Assembly (NCBI GenBank): GCA_016859345.1
Contig: CM029122.1
Coordinates: 7,565,575 to 7,629,574 of the forward strand
DNA: 64,000 nucleotides
Direction: 5' to 3'
Origin: Istiophorus platypterus
Lineage: Eukaryota; Chordata; Actinopteri; Istiophoriformes; Istiophoridae
Below, piece after piece: positions 1 through 14,046 of this stretch (positions are counted from its first letter, which is position 1; each line of letters starts with the position of its first letter). Under the pieces are notes generated by a model. It saw only the letters and a program-made list of their open reading frames with translations, made no database searches and had not been told where the DNA came from. The position numbers and the translations under genes are program-made.

Positions 1-669
1 TCAAGCTCTGTGGTGCAGAGGAATGAGCTTTATCTTGTTTAGCTACACAGGCAACACTTGTAAGGATGGTACTGTCATTATTGAGTTTTGTATTTCCAGG
101 GAATTTGTTGGCACTTAAACTGATCTGCTCACTTAAATAACATGGTTTTTTTTTTTGACAAAAATCTGTAAAAAACGATGAAATGTAGTAATAAATGTTG
201 GATATAATTTACGACAGATAAATGCCATTAAAAGATTTTGTCTAAATGATTCTGAAAGCGACATCATTTCATAGGCTGACTCAGTCTGCCTGAAGGTAGA
301 TGGAAAGACGTAGGGATGGCCCCGGGTTTTTCATATGCTCATTCAATTACCAACAAAGATATTTAATAAGAAGCGAACCAGCTAAGAAATCCAGCATTAA
401 ATAAAAACACGTATAGCACAATAACAACCTCGGCTCCTCTCACTATAAAGGCACCTTGAAGAGGAGGGCCGCTCCCTGGGGCTTACCAAGTATCTGATCT
501 ATTATGCAAAAAATCATTAGGCTAAATTAAAAAGCTGTTTGAGGGTAACCAGATCCTTTAATGAGGTCAGTGAGCAGAGGAGCGACATTAAAACACAACC
601 CTAGAACAGAAACATGAGACAAGAGGAGAGGGAGGCCATCGATTATCAATCACGTAGGTCATTATCTCG

Positions 670-673
<4 letters not shown>

Positions 674-712
<39 letters not shown>
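674..712 (+). repeat. (CT)n microsatellite
   Basis: Perfect CT run of about 39 bp followed by short CA repeats. Confidence 0.95.
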
Positions 713-716
<4 letters not shown>

Positions 717-936
717 ACACACACATACATGCACACAGAGAAACACACTCAATTACAAACACTTTCCGTCCCTCTCACTTTCTCCCTCTGTCTTTTATTT
801 ATGAGACAGGTAAACTTTTTATCCTTTCAGCAGTCATTCCTTTAAGCTTCCTCACAACTTCGCTGGTCAGCTTGTGACAATTGCAGTAATCAGGACGGAT
901 TCTGCATCTCTTCCAGGCAGAATTTTTTTTTTTATG

Positions 937-938
<2 letters not shown>

Positions 939-990
<52 letters not shown>
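939..990 (+). repeat. (GT)n microsatellite
   Basis: Uninterrupted GT dinucleotide run of about 52 bp. The Cys-Val open frame across it is an artefact. Confidence 0.97.
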
Positions 991-992
<2 letters not shown>

Positions 993-1259
993 AGGTTCAT
1001 CTGACAGTCTTCCTAGAGTTCCTGGGAAAAGACATCAGTTTATATGGCATAGTGAGCACCCCCGTCTATTTAATTAGCGGCGTTGAATATCAAGCAGGCT
1101 GCAGATCTAAAAATACAACCAAAATGATGTTAAAGAGACAAGATACAGTAAAAGCTGACAATTATGTTAATACTACTCAGTTTTGATAAAGATGCATGGT
1201 AAGATGTGTCCTACCCGCCTCCTCAAGCAATGCAATACTGGGTGAAGTGTGAGGTGTCT

Positions 1260-1263
<4 letters not shown>

Positions 1264-1349
<86 letters not shown>
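1264..1349 (+). repeat. Compound (GT)n(GA)n microsatellite
   Basis: GT run 1264-1332 switching to GA at 1332-1349. Open frames on both strands over it are repeat artefacts. Confidence 0.97.
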
Positions 1350-1850
1350 AAGAGCTACAACAAAAGGCTGCCTTCTGTACTGCATTGATTTATAAAAACA
1401 ACACATATGCTCCTGATTATATTTACATCTCATAACCATAAAACAAACACATAATCTGAAACTTAATTGGATGACAGTGGAGGCTTTAAAGCTGAAATTA
1501 ATTCATCAAACGGGACAGTTGATCTCATCAGTGCAACAGAAAGCCATTTGACTAAAGGCTAACATGATGACCTCTTGTGTCTTATTGTATTTTTTTCCCC
1601 TGTATTTACTGGGATGAGTTATATTATCAGCTGCACTGCAGAGAGAGTGATTCAAAGTCCTGGTTTGTTATTTAAGGGTTATCAAATCACATGTATTTGT
1701 AATAATAATGATAAGGATTTTGTCAAGCATCACTTACAGAAGATTATTAAAACCAGTTTCAGGGTAACTGATGAATACCCTGTAAGATGTTTGGTCTATT
1801 TTCCAGTTATAGCTGACATAAAACATTTCGGAAAAGAGGACTGTATGGTA

Positions 1851-2150
1851 ACTTTGATGATCCCTTAACTTTTCGTCTAGCACCATCATGATGTCATCAA
1901 ATGTTAGCAAATTAACCATCTAAACCGAGCTAATAAACATTATAACTGCTAAACATTGGCATGTTAGCATTGTCAGTGTGAGCATTTTAGCATTCTAACA
2001 CTCCAAACTAAGATGGTGACGATGGTACACATAATACCAGCTAAACATCAGCATGTTAGCATTGTTGCTGTGAGCATGTTAGAAGGCCAATTTAGCTCAA
2101 AGCACTGCAGGGCTCAGGTCAACTCACAGAGCCGTTAGAACAACTGTGGC
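1851..2150 (+). repeat. Dispersed teleost repeat relic ('gctaaacatcagcatgttagcattg' family)
   Basis: Contains actttgatgatcccttaac, then GCTAAACATTGGCATGTTAG and a second AGCTAAACATCAGCATGTTA about 75 bp later, followed by TTTAGCTCAAAGCACTGCAG. This order of motifs is that of a very common non-coding fish interspersed repeat. The copy is degenerate and overlaps no gene. Confidence 0.7.
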
Positions 2151-3389
2151 CTTTTATGAAATGAAAAGGTACAGTCGAGTGTGCAAAAATATACATCTAT
2201 GTGTGTAAAGTGAGACTGACATGTTTAGATTTAAGTCCAGTCACTGCACTTGTATGTAAAAAAACAAAAAACCTCTCACTTTCTTACACTGCATAACAAG
2301 TCATTTTAAGAGGACACATCTTGTATCTAATTTACTGTTTTCTATGTGTTATTAAGTTGCGTGTTATGTGTTGTGTTATATTATTAATATTTTGTGTTGG
2401 GTCTTTTAAGTGCAGCAGTGGTTCATGGGCATGATACACTTCTGCCACTGGGTGTGCAACAATGTGGGGGTGGGGGGGTGGGGGCTCTTCATGATACACC
2501 CTCCTCCTGTGAAAGTTCCTCATCATTAGATATAAAGTATCAGAAGACTTCGTGCCTATGAACTGAAAGGAATTTCAAGTTTTCTTTAATTTTCATCACT
2601 TGCATCTTGTTTTTTTTTTATTCTTTTTTTAATCTTGTTTAACGTTGGAGTATTTCATAGTGGCCCGATTTTTTTTTTTTTTTTTGAATTTTTCTTTTTG
2701 TCCATTGTGGAACTGACTGCAGCCAGCGCCTCTATGAAGGAGGCATAGTGTGAGCAGCACATCAGCAGAGCACCAGCAGCTTCAGTGCCCTGTGTGTGTC
2801 TACACAGGATGCGTTCAGGCACAGTATTGAGTTGTAGGTCACCTACGTCGGCGAAGCACTCAAAGCCCAATGCACAATCAGTTCTGTTACATGCACGGAA
2901 TCTAAGATACAAGATCTGAAGTGTAAAAATACACTATAGTCTGAGTAAAACATGAGCTGTTATGAATCCTGTGCAGACAGCTGGATTGATTAATGACCGA
3001 GGAACACGTCCTCCTCTGAGCCAGCGCTGAAAGCGATTCTTAGTCCTCTGCTCCGCCATTCATGCCTTAGTCCTTATGACTTGTCTGTGCATATATCTGG
3101 TTGCCTATGTGCGTCTGGTGTTTGGTGTTGATTAAAACCTAAAATAGCTATCAGGCAATGTACCCAATCAATCACTATCACCCCTCTGACCCTGTGACCC
3201 GTCCCCTCTCCTTTCCACTCTGCAACTCTCCCCCTCTCCTCTACCCCTCTGTCTGACTGACTGCCCACGTCCATTTTCTCATCTGGCATCATCTCTCCGT
3301 CACCTGGCCGTGCTCTGGGGACAGTTTGTGCGTGTCTGTCTGCGTCAGCCGACCCCATGACCTCCTGGGGGGCTGAGTGAGTGGTCTCA

Positions 3390-3560
3390 GTCTGGGCCCG
3401 TTATCAAACGGGACAGTTGGCACCGCTCAATCACATGCAATTAAGACAGCTGCGATTAGCGCTGTCGGTGCATGAAGCGGGGCCAGGGGTAGAGGTGAGT
3501 GCTGTGAATAATAGAGGAGTTTACTCTCAGCGGAGACCAGCGGCCGCTCTAATGCTCTGA
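3390..3560. promoter_or_regulatory. Candidate upstream non-coding element
   Basis: Low-repeat block with CAATCACATGCAATTAAGAC near 3428, GCGATTAGCGCTGTCGGTGC near 3452 and a GCGGCCGC core near 3540. No coding signature. It begins with a 17-bp string that also occurs at 1505. Function unknown. Confidence 0.22.
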
Positions 3561-3918
3561 CCCTGATTGCTCTTCACCTGTGGGAAGAGGTTCATGGGGG
3601 GGGGGGGTCTGTTTTTTTTAGCAGGCTGTTATTATGTTACTCACAGTTTCTCTAACAGGCAACTGTCAGCTGTAGAGGCTGTTAGACAGAGGCGAGCACG
3701 ACGGCTGAAATACTTAAAAGGACACACAGCATTCATTTCACAAGCCTTGGTGCTTTGAGAGCAACAGTTGTCAGCTGATCTGAGGACAATTATTAGAACA
3801 CCTGTTCAATGCTTTTGCTAACGTGTGGCCCCCTCCCTGTCTCACGATCACACTCAAAAGCCTGTACAGACTTTTGTGACATATAAATTCACACCAGTAC
3901 ACGCACATGCGTGCACGC

Positions 3919-3923
<5 letters not shown>

Positions 3924-4008
<85 letters not shown>
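3924..4008 (+). repeat. (CA)n microsatellite
   Basis: Perfect CA run of about 85 bp preceded by imperfect CGCA/CATG alternation from about 3898. Confidence 0.97.
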
Positions 4009-4009
<1 letters not shown>

Positions 4010-4670
4010 ATTCTTGCTGCAGTTCTAAACAGGATTGAGCAGGGTTTTTCAGATATTGCCATTTTTTTTCATGTTCCATTTATCATCCATTCTTTGCATA
4101 GATTTTTTTTTTTTTTTTTTGGATCTTGGCCCAATTAAGGAAATCCCTGAACATGTTTCCACAGTGACAGAGGTTCATATTCCAATCCTCCAGCCTCAGC
4201 CTTTCATTTTGTCCTCACAATGTAGCTCGATTGCTTCTGATCTGTTGGTGACGGCAGAGTGCGTGTGTGTGTGCTTGTGTGTGCGTGTGTGTTTGTGTGT
4301 GTGTCTGTGTGTGTGAGAGAGTATGCGTGTGATTAGGGGTTTTGTGTGAGATTGCCTGTCGCAGAGCCCCATTCTTTAAAGGTGTGATAGGCCCATACAC
4401 GTTTCATGCTAGCATGCTATCTGTGTTCTTCCCGTTTGAGTGTGATGGAGCAGTTCATTGTGACCTTTAGGTGGTGGGCCTGCAGCTTCATGATTAGAGG
4501 GTCACTGGCTCAAACCCCGCTCCAGCTGTTCCCCTTCAATCCCTGCACACTCCCGGTCACAAATGGGAACAGTTTGATGACATCACCAGTCACAGAGAGG
4601 CCAGTGGGAAGCCCGCCCTGCCCCTTCCCCTCACCTCTGGGATAGTGCTAATGAGGCGTGCCTTGCCTGG

Positions 4671-4688
4671 CTCTCTCTCTCTCTCTCT

Positions 4689-4732
<44 letters not shown>
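4671..4732 (+). repeat. (CT)n microsatellite
   Basis: Nearly perfect CT run with two CCCT interruptions at about 4689-4695. Confidence 0.95.
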
Positions 4733-4736
<4 letters not shown>

Positions 4737-7700
4737 ATTTCCATCTGTTGTACTTCCATGGTCCTGCTCTGTTTCGGAGTCGATGCTGGATCACCCTGTA
4801 GGCCAGAGGCACCATACAGCTCCCGCTGCTGCAACTCTCTAATGACTCACAGGAGAGTGAAATCCCAGCCTGTAGCTCTGGCTGCTCACTGGCCGACCAG
4901 CCAGCCGGCTTCCTGCTTACTTGTCCCTCAGATCTCCTTAAAGCTGCGCAGTAGGAGGCAACCTTCACACACTGTGATCTGGATAACCAGCCCACGTGCT
5001 CGCTGATTTGTCAGCCAAATCACTCAACCAGGATTTTTTTTTTGATACTGGCTATGTTTATTGGTTCATTGTGTGAAAGCAGCATGTCCTCCTTTATTGT
5101 CTAGGGGTGAAACATCACTTAGTGCTACAGTTGAAAAGTAATTACTCACAAGCGGGAGTCTATAGTAAAGCTAAAATGACTTGTTTGGTATTGAATTAAC
5201 ATGAACAATGGCATGTGAAGGCAGGAGCATGAGCAGGAACAAAAGCAGAAGATTTTAATCAATATAAAAAAAAAATTTGACTGATGTGTTTATTCCAGGC
5301 CTGTTTGTTTTGTTTTAAGTTGATCTCGTGGTGTTTTTTTTCTGGTTAGATACAACAAGGCTATTGGGATATTCATTAGAAATTCACAAACAAAAATAAT
5401 GATTGTACCATATTTATCAGATGTTGCTATTTATTGCGAGCAAGCTGGATTTTTTTCATCCCACTCTGTCAGTTCCACGGAGAGTAGGCCAAGCTGCTCT
5501 CCCCTCACATCTGCCTGTCTTCACCCTGTGTAGTGAATTCACTTTGCCGCGATCGAAGGAGCTGCAAGGTTTTGAACTCCAACCGCAGTTAAAAGACAAT
5601 GCAGTTGTGGTTGCATGTGACTTTGAAAACTCAAATCTTTTTCTGTTTCTGAAGGGAGCACTGACAAGACAGAGAGCGTGGCTTTCTTTTTTTGCAGTTT
5701 TGTTTTTCTGTTAAAAATCAAACGACAATAGCTTGCTTTATTTGCCCCTAATCAGCATGCAGCTGCTTTGGTGGTGGATTGCGGAGAGGTAAACCGTGCT
5801 CTTTTCCTGTATGGCGTCGTGTGTCTCTCCGAAAAAGGCTAAGATTTTTGTACAATGCAGCTTGCACTAAAAGAAAAAAAGGAGACAGTATGTCTTGGAA
5901 AACGACCACCTATAAGTTTCCTTTTGATCTGATACCAAATATTTGTTTAACGTTTGCTATGCTGTGATGTTGTAAGCCACTGTGTATCATATGCTTGATA
6001 TGCCCACATAATGTACCTTGTATCACATGTATTATAAATGGATCCCTGATCTCCTATGCATCTATACAGCAGAGGGGAGGGCTCGGGGTGGAGACTGATT
6101 TATAAGTGTTGCTGAATAAGGTAACTTAAGACTAATCGAATCAATTTTAGCATTTTTATATCTTCTAATCATTTTGAATGAGGACTTTCATCGCTGTGCT
6201 GAATATGACTTCACATGAGGTAACAGATGCAATCAGTATATCAAGACGAGCTCAAAGCAGATGTTGTTTTGGCCCCCTTCAAAATTTTGTCTCTCTAACA
6301 TGATTCATTTGACAAATAGTTTTATTAATAACCAGCTTGTCCTTCTCCTCCTTCCTGGCGCTGTGTCACTGAAAAGAAAAAAAAATCACTAAAACATCTT
6401 GTCTTGATAAATTTAGAACTGCATAATGTCTTTCGCAATGCAGCTTGACAGAGGAGTGAAGTCAGAAATTGGAGGTGCCTAGTCATTGTTCAAACCAGAA
6501 AAAAAGTCCCAGTGAATGAATGAAACCATTCATCATAATGTTTGGATGCTAATATACCTCTGATCTGTGGTTAGAATCCAAAGTAAATTAACGCATCATT
6601 AGTGTGGTTTTTAACTGTCTAGAGTTAGAAGTTGGGGTTGATTTTGAGCATGCTGTACCTACTCACTAGCAAACACACAGCACTCACTGAAACCTATCTA
6701 ACATGTGAGAGAGATGATTGGAGAGGGAGAGAAAGAAAGAGGGAGAGAAGGGGGGAGAGGGAGAGAGCTAGAGAGAGAGAGACAGACAGTGGAGTGAAGG
6801 TTTCTTGCTCCGAAGCTCTAACTGCGCTGCACATTTTTCATTTCGCACCAAGTTGAAAAGATCAGGTAATTGAAAAGGAGACAATCCAGCAAGCCAAGGC
6901 TCCACAGATGCCAATGAAAAGCTTCAGAGATATTAGAGTATTACACTTTTGGGCCCCGTCTTTGTATTTCTTTCACATGGGGCCTATGGAAAAAAAAATG
7001 GCTTTATAATGACAACACCTGAAAAGTGTTTTCCATCAGGCTCATGCATCATTGTCAGCACGGGAGATGAAACTGTATTGTTTCTCTTTGGATGGACGAC
7101 ATCAGTGGAGAGACAGTGGGCTGCACAGAGAGAGAGAGAAAGAGGGAGGGATGGAGAGAGAGGAAGGGAGATGTAGTATGTTCTCTAAATGCAAAGTATA
7201 TTGAAATGTAATAAAAATCAGATGTTCAACATCTTCTCACACACACCTCCCCAAATAATAGAAAATCAGGGAGTTCAGGACTTTTATTACTTTTTTGGAA
7301 ATATACATTTTCCCTGGCCAGTATCTGATGATTTATACTGCTGACTTGTGCTGGTGATAAGATCAAATGTTTTTGTCCTGCAGTGCAGTCCCCCGCAGAA
7401 ATCTGCACAGTTAAAATTCATTATCAAATAATGAGTAACTCAAGAAACATGAATAAGTCAAGTGTCAGATCTGAATACATGAAAAACCAAACAAAAAGTG
7501 ATGAGAGTAACTCCAAAAGTGGATCTTCTATGTATGAGTTGAATAATAAGATGACTGCACAATGCTTTAATCAATGCATTGTGGGATATCTCAGTTATCA
7601 GATTTGTTTTTTTGTTGTTTTTTTTATGGGGGAAGGTTAAATGCAAATGTAAACAAATTAAATTTATTTGGCCACATGAGCATGCCTGGAGACTTAACAT

Positions 7701-9992
7701 GTATGTCATAAAAGAATCCCTCATATTTTGGATGGATCTCATTTTTCTAGACTCACTGGCCTCCGTCAAGCCTTCCGAGTGGGATTTGTCTAAGATTAAT
7801 AGTTTTATGATTTATAGGCTGGCAGCGTGTGAGCAGCACCGCACCTCCAAACAGCCAGATATACAATTATCCGCTGCTCTTGCCCTATATGAATGCCATT
7901 TCCCCAGCATCCCTCCTTAAAAGAGACACGGGCCATTTGTCTCCCTAGCTGCCTCCTCACCCAGGCCAGTAATAAGCCATCTGCTGGATCTGAACATGAA
8001 AGATTAAAATGATATACAGTATGAAAGCTCTCTATTCAGTTGCTAATGTCCAAGATTCAGGGACGCAGAGGCCAAAGCTGTCATCTCTCTCAGGAAGAGG
8101 TAATTATCACTCTTCCTCTGAGGGGCGGCCGCTGCCTCCGCCTCAGCTTCACACAGGACCCAGCCCCCGTGCCGGCTGCCACCGGCCAAACCTCATTTAG
8201 TAGGCCAGAACAATGCCCGACCAAATGTCTGGCTAATCCCCACAATCCTTTGTATTCATTGAGGGCTGGTCGTATGGGCCTGAGGAGAGGGCCCTGCTGC
8301 TTGTGTATATGTATACGGGTGTGTGTGTGTCTGTGTGTGTTGGAGGGCAGGGGGTCAACTTCAAGCTCACAGTGCTACAGGCGAGGTGGGTGATTATTTC
8401 ACTCACTGTCATTAAGTCTTCGTTCGTGTGGCTGTGCGTGAGTGTGTGTGCACGTTGGTTAGGGGGGTATGCCTTGTAAATAAATGGGAGATTAGAGCAA
8501 GTCACATTTGTTGTGTGAGTTTGATCTACATCTGAGAAATGGAGCAAAGAGGAGAAGTTAAATTGGCCCCGTACAGGAGGGGATGGAATGATGGCAAGAA
8601 AACCGACAAGAAGAGGCCCACAGTGACCGAGTTTGGACCTTTAACATGAATTTTTGGTATTGCGTCAGGATTTGTTACTGCAGGTGTATTTTATTGTGTT
8701 TGATGGGTGGCCCCTCTTCATCATCTATCCATATATTTAACAAGGAAATTTTAGAAATTTAAGTTTTGTTGGCATCAGACCAAAAAGTGACTATGCTAAT
8801 CCTGAATATCATCAGGGAACGAAAATTAATATAGAGGATGACAGTTTGTCTTCCCTGACCACAAACTAAAAAAAATAAAACAACAACTAGTCCTGCAGCT
8901 AAGCGGGGATGCAGACTGAAAAACAGCCATATGTTAAAACAACGCAGGAGATTACGTTAGTGGGGTCGTGTTGTTTAAGATGTGGGAAATACGAGGCAAA
9001 ATATGATCCAGGTTGTCCAGGTGGAGTGGAAGATTATTGCAATTAAAAGTTTATCAGGTGGCAGAACACTACACAACAGTTTCTACACTCACAGACAAGA
9101 TTTTTCAACTCTGGAAAAAAATAATGGTTTTATCTAAACAGTAGAGATATCATTCTTGTTATCAAGTAGCCTACCAGGAATGTGGTTTGCATGTTTTATT
9201 AGCGAAAGCAACGCCTTGCCAGATAACCTTATGTTGCCAGATCTCCCTGCGTTGGCCCTATTTTGTTGCCAGACTGGCTCCATTCATCCACCCACGTAAG
9301 AATTTCCTTTACCCTCTTTTGCATCATTTAGTATATTGCGTAGGAAGCCATGGTGGTTGACTGTCCTTCTTTACAGAGCAAATCTGTGGGCATGGATTAT
9401 GAATTCAAGGGCACAGGTTATAAAATATGTGCACAGATTTGTAAACTGAGAGTAAAGATTTACACATGGCTCTTTTGTTTCTCAACTGCATATTTTTGTT
9501 ATTCTTTTTTAAAACTTGTGGCCTTTATTTGACTATCGACAGGAAACATTGAGAAAGGGAGATGTGAAAGGTCCACACCCAGGATTTAGATATCAGTTTC
9601 AGACATTTCTGCCTCTAAACCAACACAGTGGAGGTGAATGGAATTTCATTTCTTGTGCTCACAGCATTGAAAAACACTTTTAAAATCTTGTCTTTCCAGA
9701 GCCCATGTCATTCCGGATTATTTCTAGAATGTGCTATGAACTTTTTGTAAGAACTGGTTTTTTTCTTTAGGACTAATGGAACCTATTCACAGCAACTTCT
9801 GTGGATTACCTAGAGTAAGGGGGACATGTTTTTCTGGAAAAGACATGTCGCCTTTGTACTTCTCAAGTGTGACCTTTCAGTGTTGTGGTCTCCCACTCAG
9901 TTCTGTTGCCTTGGGTAGTCTCAGAAAAATATATCTCAGAACATGGGCAAATAAAACAAAAACTATTTATATAGACTGTTTATACTTTTTAT

Positions 9993-10041
9993 TTATATAT
10001 ATATATATTATATATATATTATATATATATATATATATATT
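9993..10041. repeat. (AT)n microsatellite
   Basis: AT dinucleotide repeat with TTA interruptions; self-complementary and cruciform-prone. Confidence 0.93.
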
Positions 10042-10179
10042 CTTTTTTTGTGTGTGAAATGACCCTTTAAGGCACTGGGATCATCTCAGTCCTCCTTTCC
10101 CATCCCTTGAGAGTTATGTAGTACTATGGAGCATATTTCTGAGCTCTAAGCTCTCCTGAAAGACTAAATTAATTTTCCA

Positions 10180-10350
10180 CGTAGACCAGGGGGCTTAATT
10201 CGATTGGAGTCCCCAGAGCTCGTCGCGGCTCGGCCTCGGTGGATGTAGTAAGGGGGCTAGGTTGGGCATGGGTAGGGGATCCGACAGAGCGCTCCCTGTC
10301 AGCTAAGCTTGGCTGTCTTTATTGCCTGTGTCCATGCATCAAACTTCAAC
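10180..10350. promoter_or_regulatory. Candidate upstream non-coding element
   Basis: Segment with GCTTAATTCGATTGGAGTCC near 10192, a CpG cluster (CTCGTCGCGGCTCGGCCTCG near 10219) and GCTTGGCTGTCTTTATTGCC near 10307, between AT repeats and a C-rich tract. Not repetitive, not coding; called on texture only. Confidence 0.22.
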
Positions 10351-13300
10351 CTGTGAAGAAGAATCCTCTACTTCCTATTTCTCACCCATAACATCCTCTG
10401 GACCAAGAGAGAAGCTGCACCGCCTCACCCCCACACACCCCCCCCAACCACCCATTCCACCTTCCTCCGTCGCCCACTCATTCTCCCTTCGCAGATAGAA
10501 GAGACTCTCCGCTCATTTTCCTTTTCGTAATACTAGCCTCAATTATGCATAAACTCGTCAATTTGTCCATTCAAAGAGGAATGACATGGTATCCAGTGGA
10601 GAGGGCTGTCTGTGGATATATCTTAAACGGTGAAGCGTAATGTGTGTCTTAGTGACTGTTCTCTCTCTCTCATCCACTTCTATGTGACCCATCCTCACGA
10701 TCACATCATTAAACACATTTGATAGAAGTTGAACGCAGCCAGAAACTGAAATGCCACTGTACCACCCCCATGATATATTTTTAAATCTGTCAACTTTGCT
10801 GCTTCTGCTGGGCCTCATCGTTAGTTGGTCTTGAATGAAGCTGCCTGCAGGCTTTTCTTGACCTCAGATTTCTATCGGCCTGTTGAAATCAACATTATCT
10901 ATTGGCTGATCAGCACGTTGAGCCCCACATCGAACAACCATCAAAGCTTTGCATTTGTGTTATTGTTGTGGTACAAATTGTTTTGATCAATATGTTTAGC
11001 TCCAAGTTTTTATTGCATTTACATATTTCCATTTCTAAATCTCCGCTTCTTGCAGGTTTAAATGAGATGGTGAGAGAGAGACCACCCTAGCCTCTGCTGT
11101 CTTGTTCTCTCTATCTTTCCCTCAATATTTTTTCCTTTCATCTGAGTCCAACTGTACCTTCTTAGTGAGACGACATGAGTAAATGGTTCTGTCAGGCCTC
11201 CTGAGTGGATTAAAGTGGCCTTCAATTACCTTCATCATTGACCTTATGAGGCTGGTTAACTGCAAAATCCTTAACCCTAAACTCAGTCATTGTACACTCT
11301 AATTCAGTCTAACACACATGGGGCGACAAACACACAGTTGTGTTCACAACATTATAAAAGGGATGAAAATGAGTAGGAAAGATCTATAATGAAAAAATAG
11401 GTTAGGGCTAAAATAATTCATTCTGGAAGTTTCCCTTTTTTCCGATTTTGGTTGAGATCAAAGCTTGGTTTCAGGTCTAATTAACCAAACGAATGCAGAT
11501 CCCAGACCTTCTGGCTGCGGGTAAGGCCTTGGAGGGATCCCTCGCTGAAAATCCACATCAGATTTAAATAATTAATATGACACCTTGAGCTCCGCAGAGA
11601 AAGAGGGGCTCCATGTTGGAGTTTAGAACAATGTCACTGCCAAGTGTAATGCTGTTTGTCTCCATGAAAATGAGCAGGGGAGAAAGCAGCCACTCCATTG
11701 TACTGCCTCCTTGGTGGATCAGGGGACTGCTCTCTCCTTTGTCATGCTAACAGGGAGCTTTAAGGAGCCGTTGGTAAAGAAGGCCTGCGGCCTGCGCTCC
11801 ATTCCTGGCTGGGCCGGGCTGAAGCAAGCTGGGCCCGGCTCTTGGGACTTGGAGCTGGGGTCATTTTATGGTTTTTAATCCTCTTAATCCCCGTTAGAAG
11901 GGGCTTGGTGGAGACAAATCCGCTCCCAGAGGTCCTTAGGATTCAAACGCTGCGCTTGAGCAACTGTATCATTTGATAACAACAATGGTGGAGGATAGAG
12001 AGAGAAAGGGAGAGGGACAGACGGGGAGAGAAATAGGAAGAAAGATAGAAATCTACATTGTGATTGAGAGATATAGATTTTTATCTTTGCCCCCTGGTTA
12101 TTAGCTCTCCCTGTCAATCGTTACCTCTTGCACTTTTGTCTGTCAAAGTTTGTGTCAAGGTGGATTGACCATTCCGGATCTATTCCACATACACACAGAA
12201 ACACTTGGTCTGAATCTCATGCTAATGACCCTTATGTTGCCCTGTGGTCCAATAAGAAATGCAGCCCGCTCCCGTTTCCCAGTGTGGACAGCACAGCGGC
12301 CTGTTTTCAGAGCTCAGAGAGACTGGGGAGCCAGGGATAATCCAGAAGGCCCTATTCAAATTAATACACTCCTGTTAACCTCATCTCAGACAAGCTCTCT
12401 TCATTATCACTCAATTAAAACTGCATATATGAGCAGGCAGGGGCTGGAGAGGCCTCAGACTGTCTGAGCTTAGTGACCTGGCTTGACTGTTTCGAAAGAG
12501 TCGAGCCAGGAGGGAGGGAGGCCACATGGGGACATAAAAACACTGACTGATCGAGATGAACATGGGCTTATAGCCCACTAATGAATCAGAAGAGTGTATG
12601 TGTTTTAGACAAGTAGAGACATAATATACCAGCTGGAGTCCTGATAAAAAAAAAAATTGCCAGATATGAGAAGGAGATAAAGGTTAGTTTGCGGTTGTGC
12701 TGTGTGAGGAACAATTATGTCAACCTCTTTTGAGATTATGCTTTCTTGCCAAAAAAAGCACTCTTGAATTGGACTGAATGACATAACTGAAATTCTAGGC
12801 TTGCTGTATGAATGCTCATCTTAAATGCCAGGTTGAGGATTGTACATAGTGGTTGAGCAGAGAAACAGCGGTTCAATACCAAAAAATACTTCATTGCAGG
12901 CATCACGCTGGCTTCTCTGTCATTTCTAATTGAAAGAATATGGCAGGGGATGGTTAGCTTGAGTCACAATTGCCCGTGGCTTACCAAAGAAACCCAAACA
13001 TAGTCCAGAAAGTTCCTTTTTGTGGAGTATAACATGAGACAATGTGAGGTTGTGGTCAGCCATTTTTTTGATGGCAGAAACCAAAGCATGGAATGAAGCA
13101 GAGGAAAAGAAAAATGCAGAGGGAGAGAAAGTGAACAGAAGGAACAAGACTGATGCTATGCTAAAGAGCTTTAGGGACAGATTTCTCTTGTATTTAAAAG
13201 CTCTCCTGTTCTTGTTTTGTGTATCTGTATAAGCATACACATTTATGTCTCTCTGATATCACACAGTTATTCACTACCCTCTTCCTCAACTCCTCTTTTC

Positions 13301-13935
13301 TTTTTCTCTGTCATACATCGCCCACTAGCTCTTCCCTGCTAATGTACCCAGAGTGCAGTATGGGGTTGAGCACCTTCGGCGCTGATCCCTGGTGTGGGAA
13401 CAGGCTAGCTGTCTGTGTTCTGCATATAGCCTGCAGCCAAAGACTGAGAAGGAGTGAGCAAAACAACAACCACAAGTCTGGCCTGTCTGCAGAGTGCCAG
13501 GACTGCTTAGTGGTTGGCAGCCTCAAAACACAAGGGGTACACTGCTGTCATTTGCTTGGAAGATATGCTTGAGATCCCAAATTCCACAGACAGAGGCACA
13601 TGTTACTCGGCATGAAGAGGGTAAATCGCTCCCCAAATTTGCATATGTAATGCAGGGCTTGGATGATGACAGTCTGCAGGTACTCTTTTTAGACTGAAAT
13701 CTCCAAATTAAGTTGAAAAATACACTTCCTGGGTTTGAGTGGGGGAAGCTGGAATTTTTTATTTACTTTTTTTTTACTGAAGCTAATCGGTATATTGTTA
13801 AGGACGACTAGAACTGCTCATCCAAGCGCCTTGAGTCAGGTAGTTTATTCTGTAGCAAAATTATTGAAATGTGTTACAGAGCTGCTGCCTCTTGCTTTTC
13901 TATACATAGAGACACACATTGATGATACATTGGAG

Positions 13936-14046
13936 GCAATTTGGGGGTTTAGTATATTGCCCAAGGACACTTCAGCATGTGGATTGGAGGAGTCACCAAC
14001 CTTGAGCTTAGCAGACGACCTGTTCTACCTCCTGACCCATGGCCGC
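13936..14046 (+). repeat. Dispersed teleost repeat relic (CCAAGGACACTTC family)
   Basis: GTATATTGCCCAAGGACACT, GGATTGGAGGAGTCACCAAC, GCAGACGACCTGTTCTACCT and CCTGACCCATGGCCGC follow the order of a repeat common in fish genomes (consensus-like 'ttgcccaaggacacttc ... cgacccgctctacctcctgagccacagccgc'). Degenerate; no coding role despite an open frame through it. Confidence 0.65.

Larger units (their letters stand above)
1..8600. other. Gene-free region: microsatellites, one repeat relic, unexplained unique sequence
   Basis: No exon with recognisable protein or supported splice sites. Besides the repeats and element listed separately it holds purine-rich tracts at about 6711-6790 and 7128-7171, a run of 12 G at 3596-3607, and imperfect GT at 4260-4316. 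The stretch around 430-660 is low-repeat with TAAT-type motifs and may be regulatory. A segment at about 4470-4540 has a weak SINE-like look (a B-box-like GCTCAAACCCC). The remainder shows nothing I can name. Confidence 0.7.

Noticed and set aside
4470..4540. tRNA-derived SINE head
   Set aside because: Only a B-box-like GCTCAAACCCC and a vague head are visible; no tail or body, so mentioned only as a weak resemblance.
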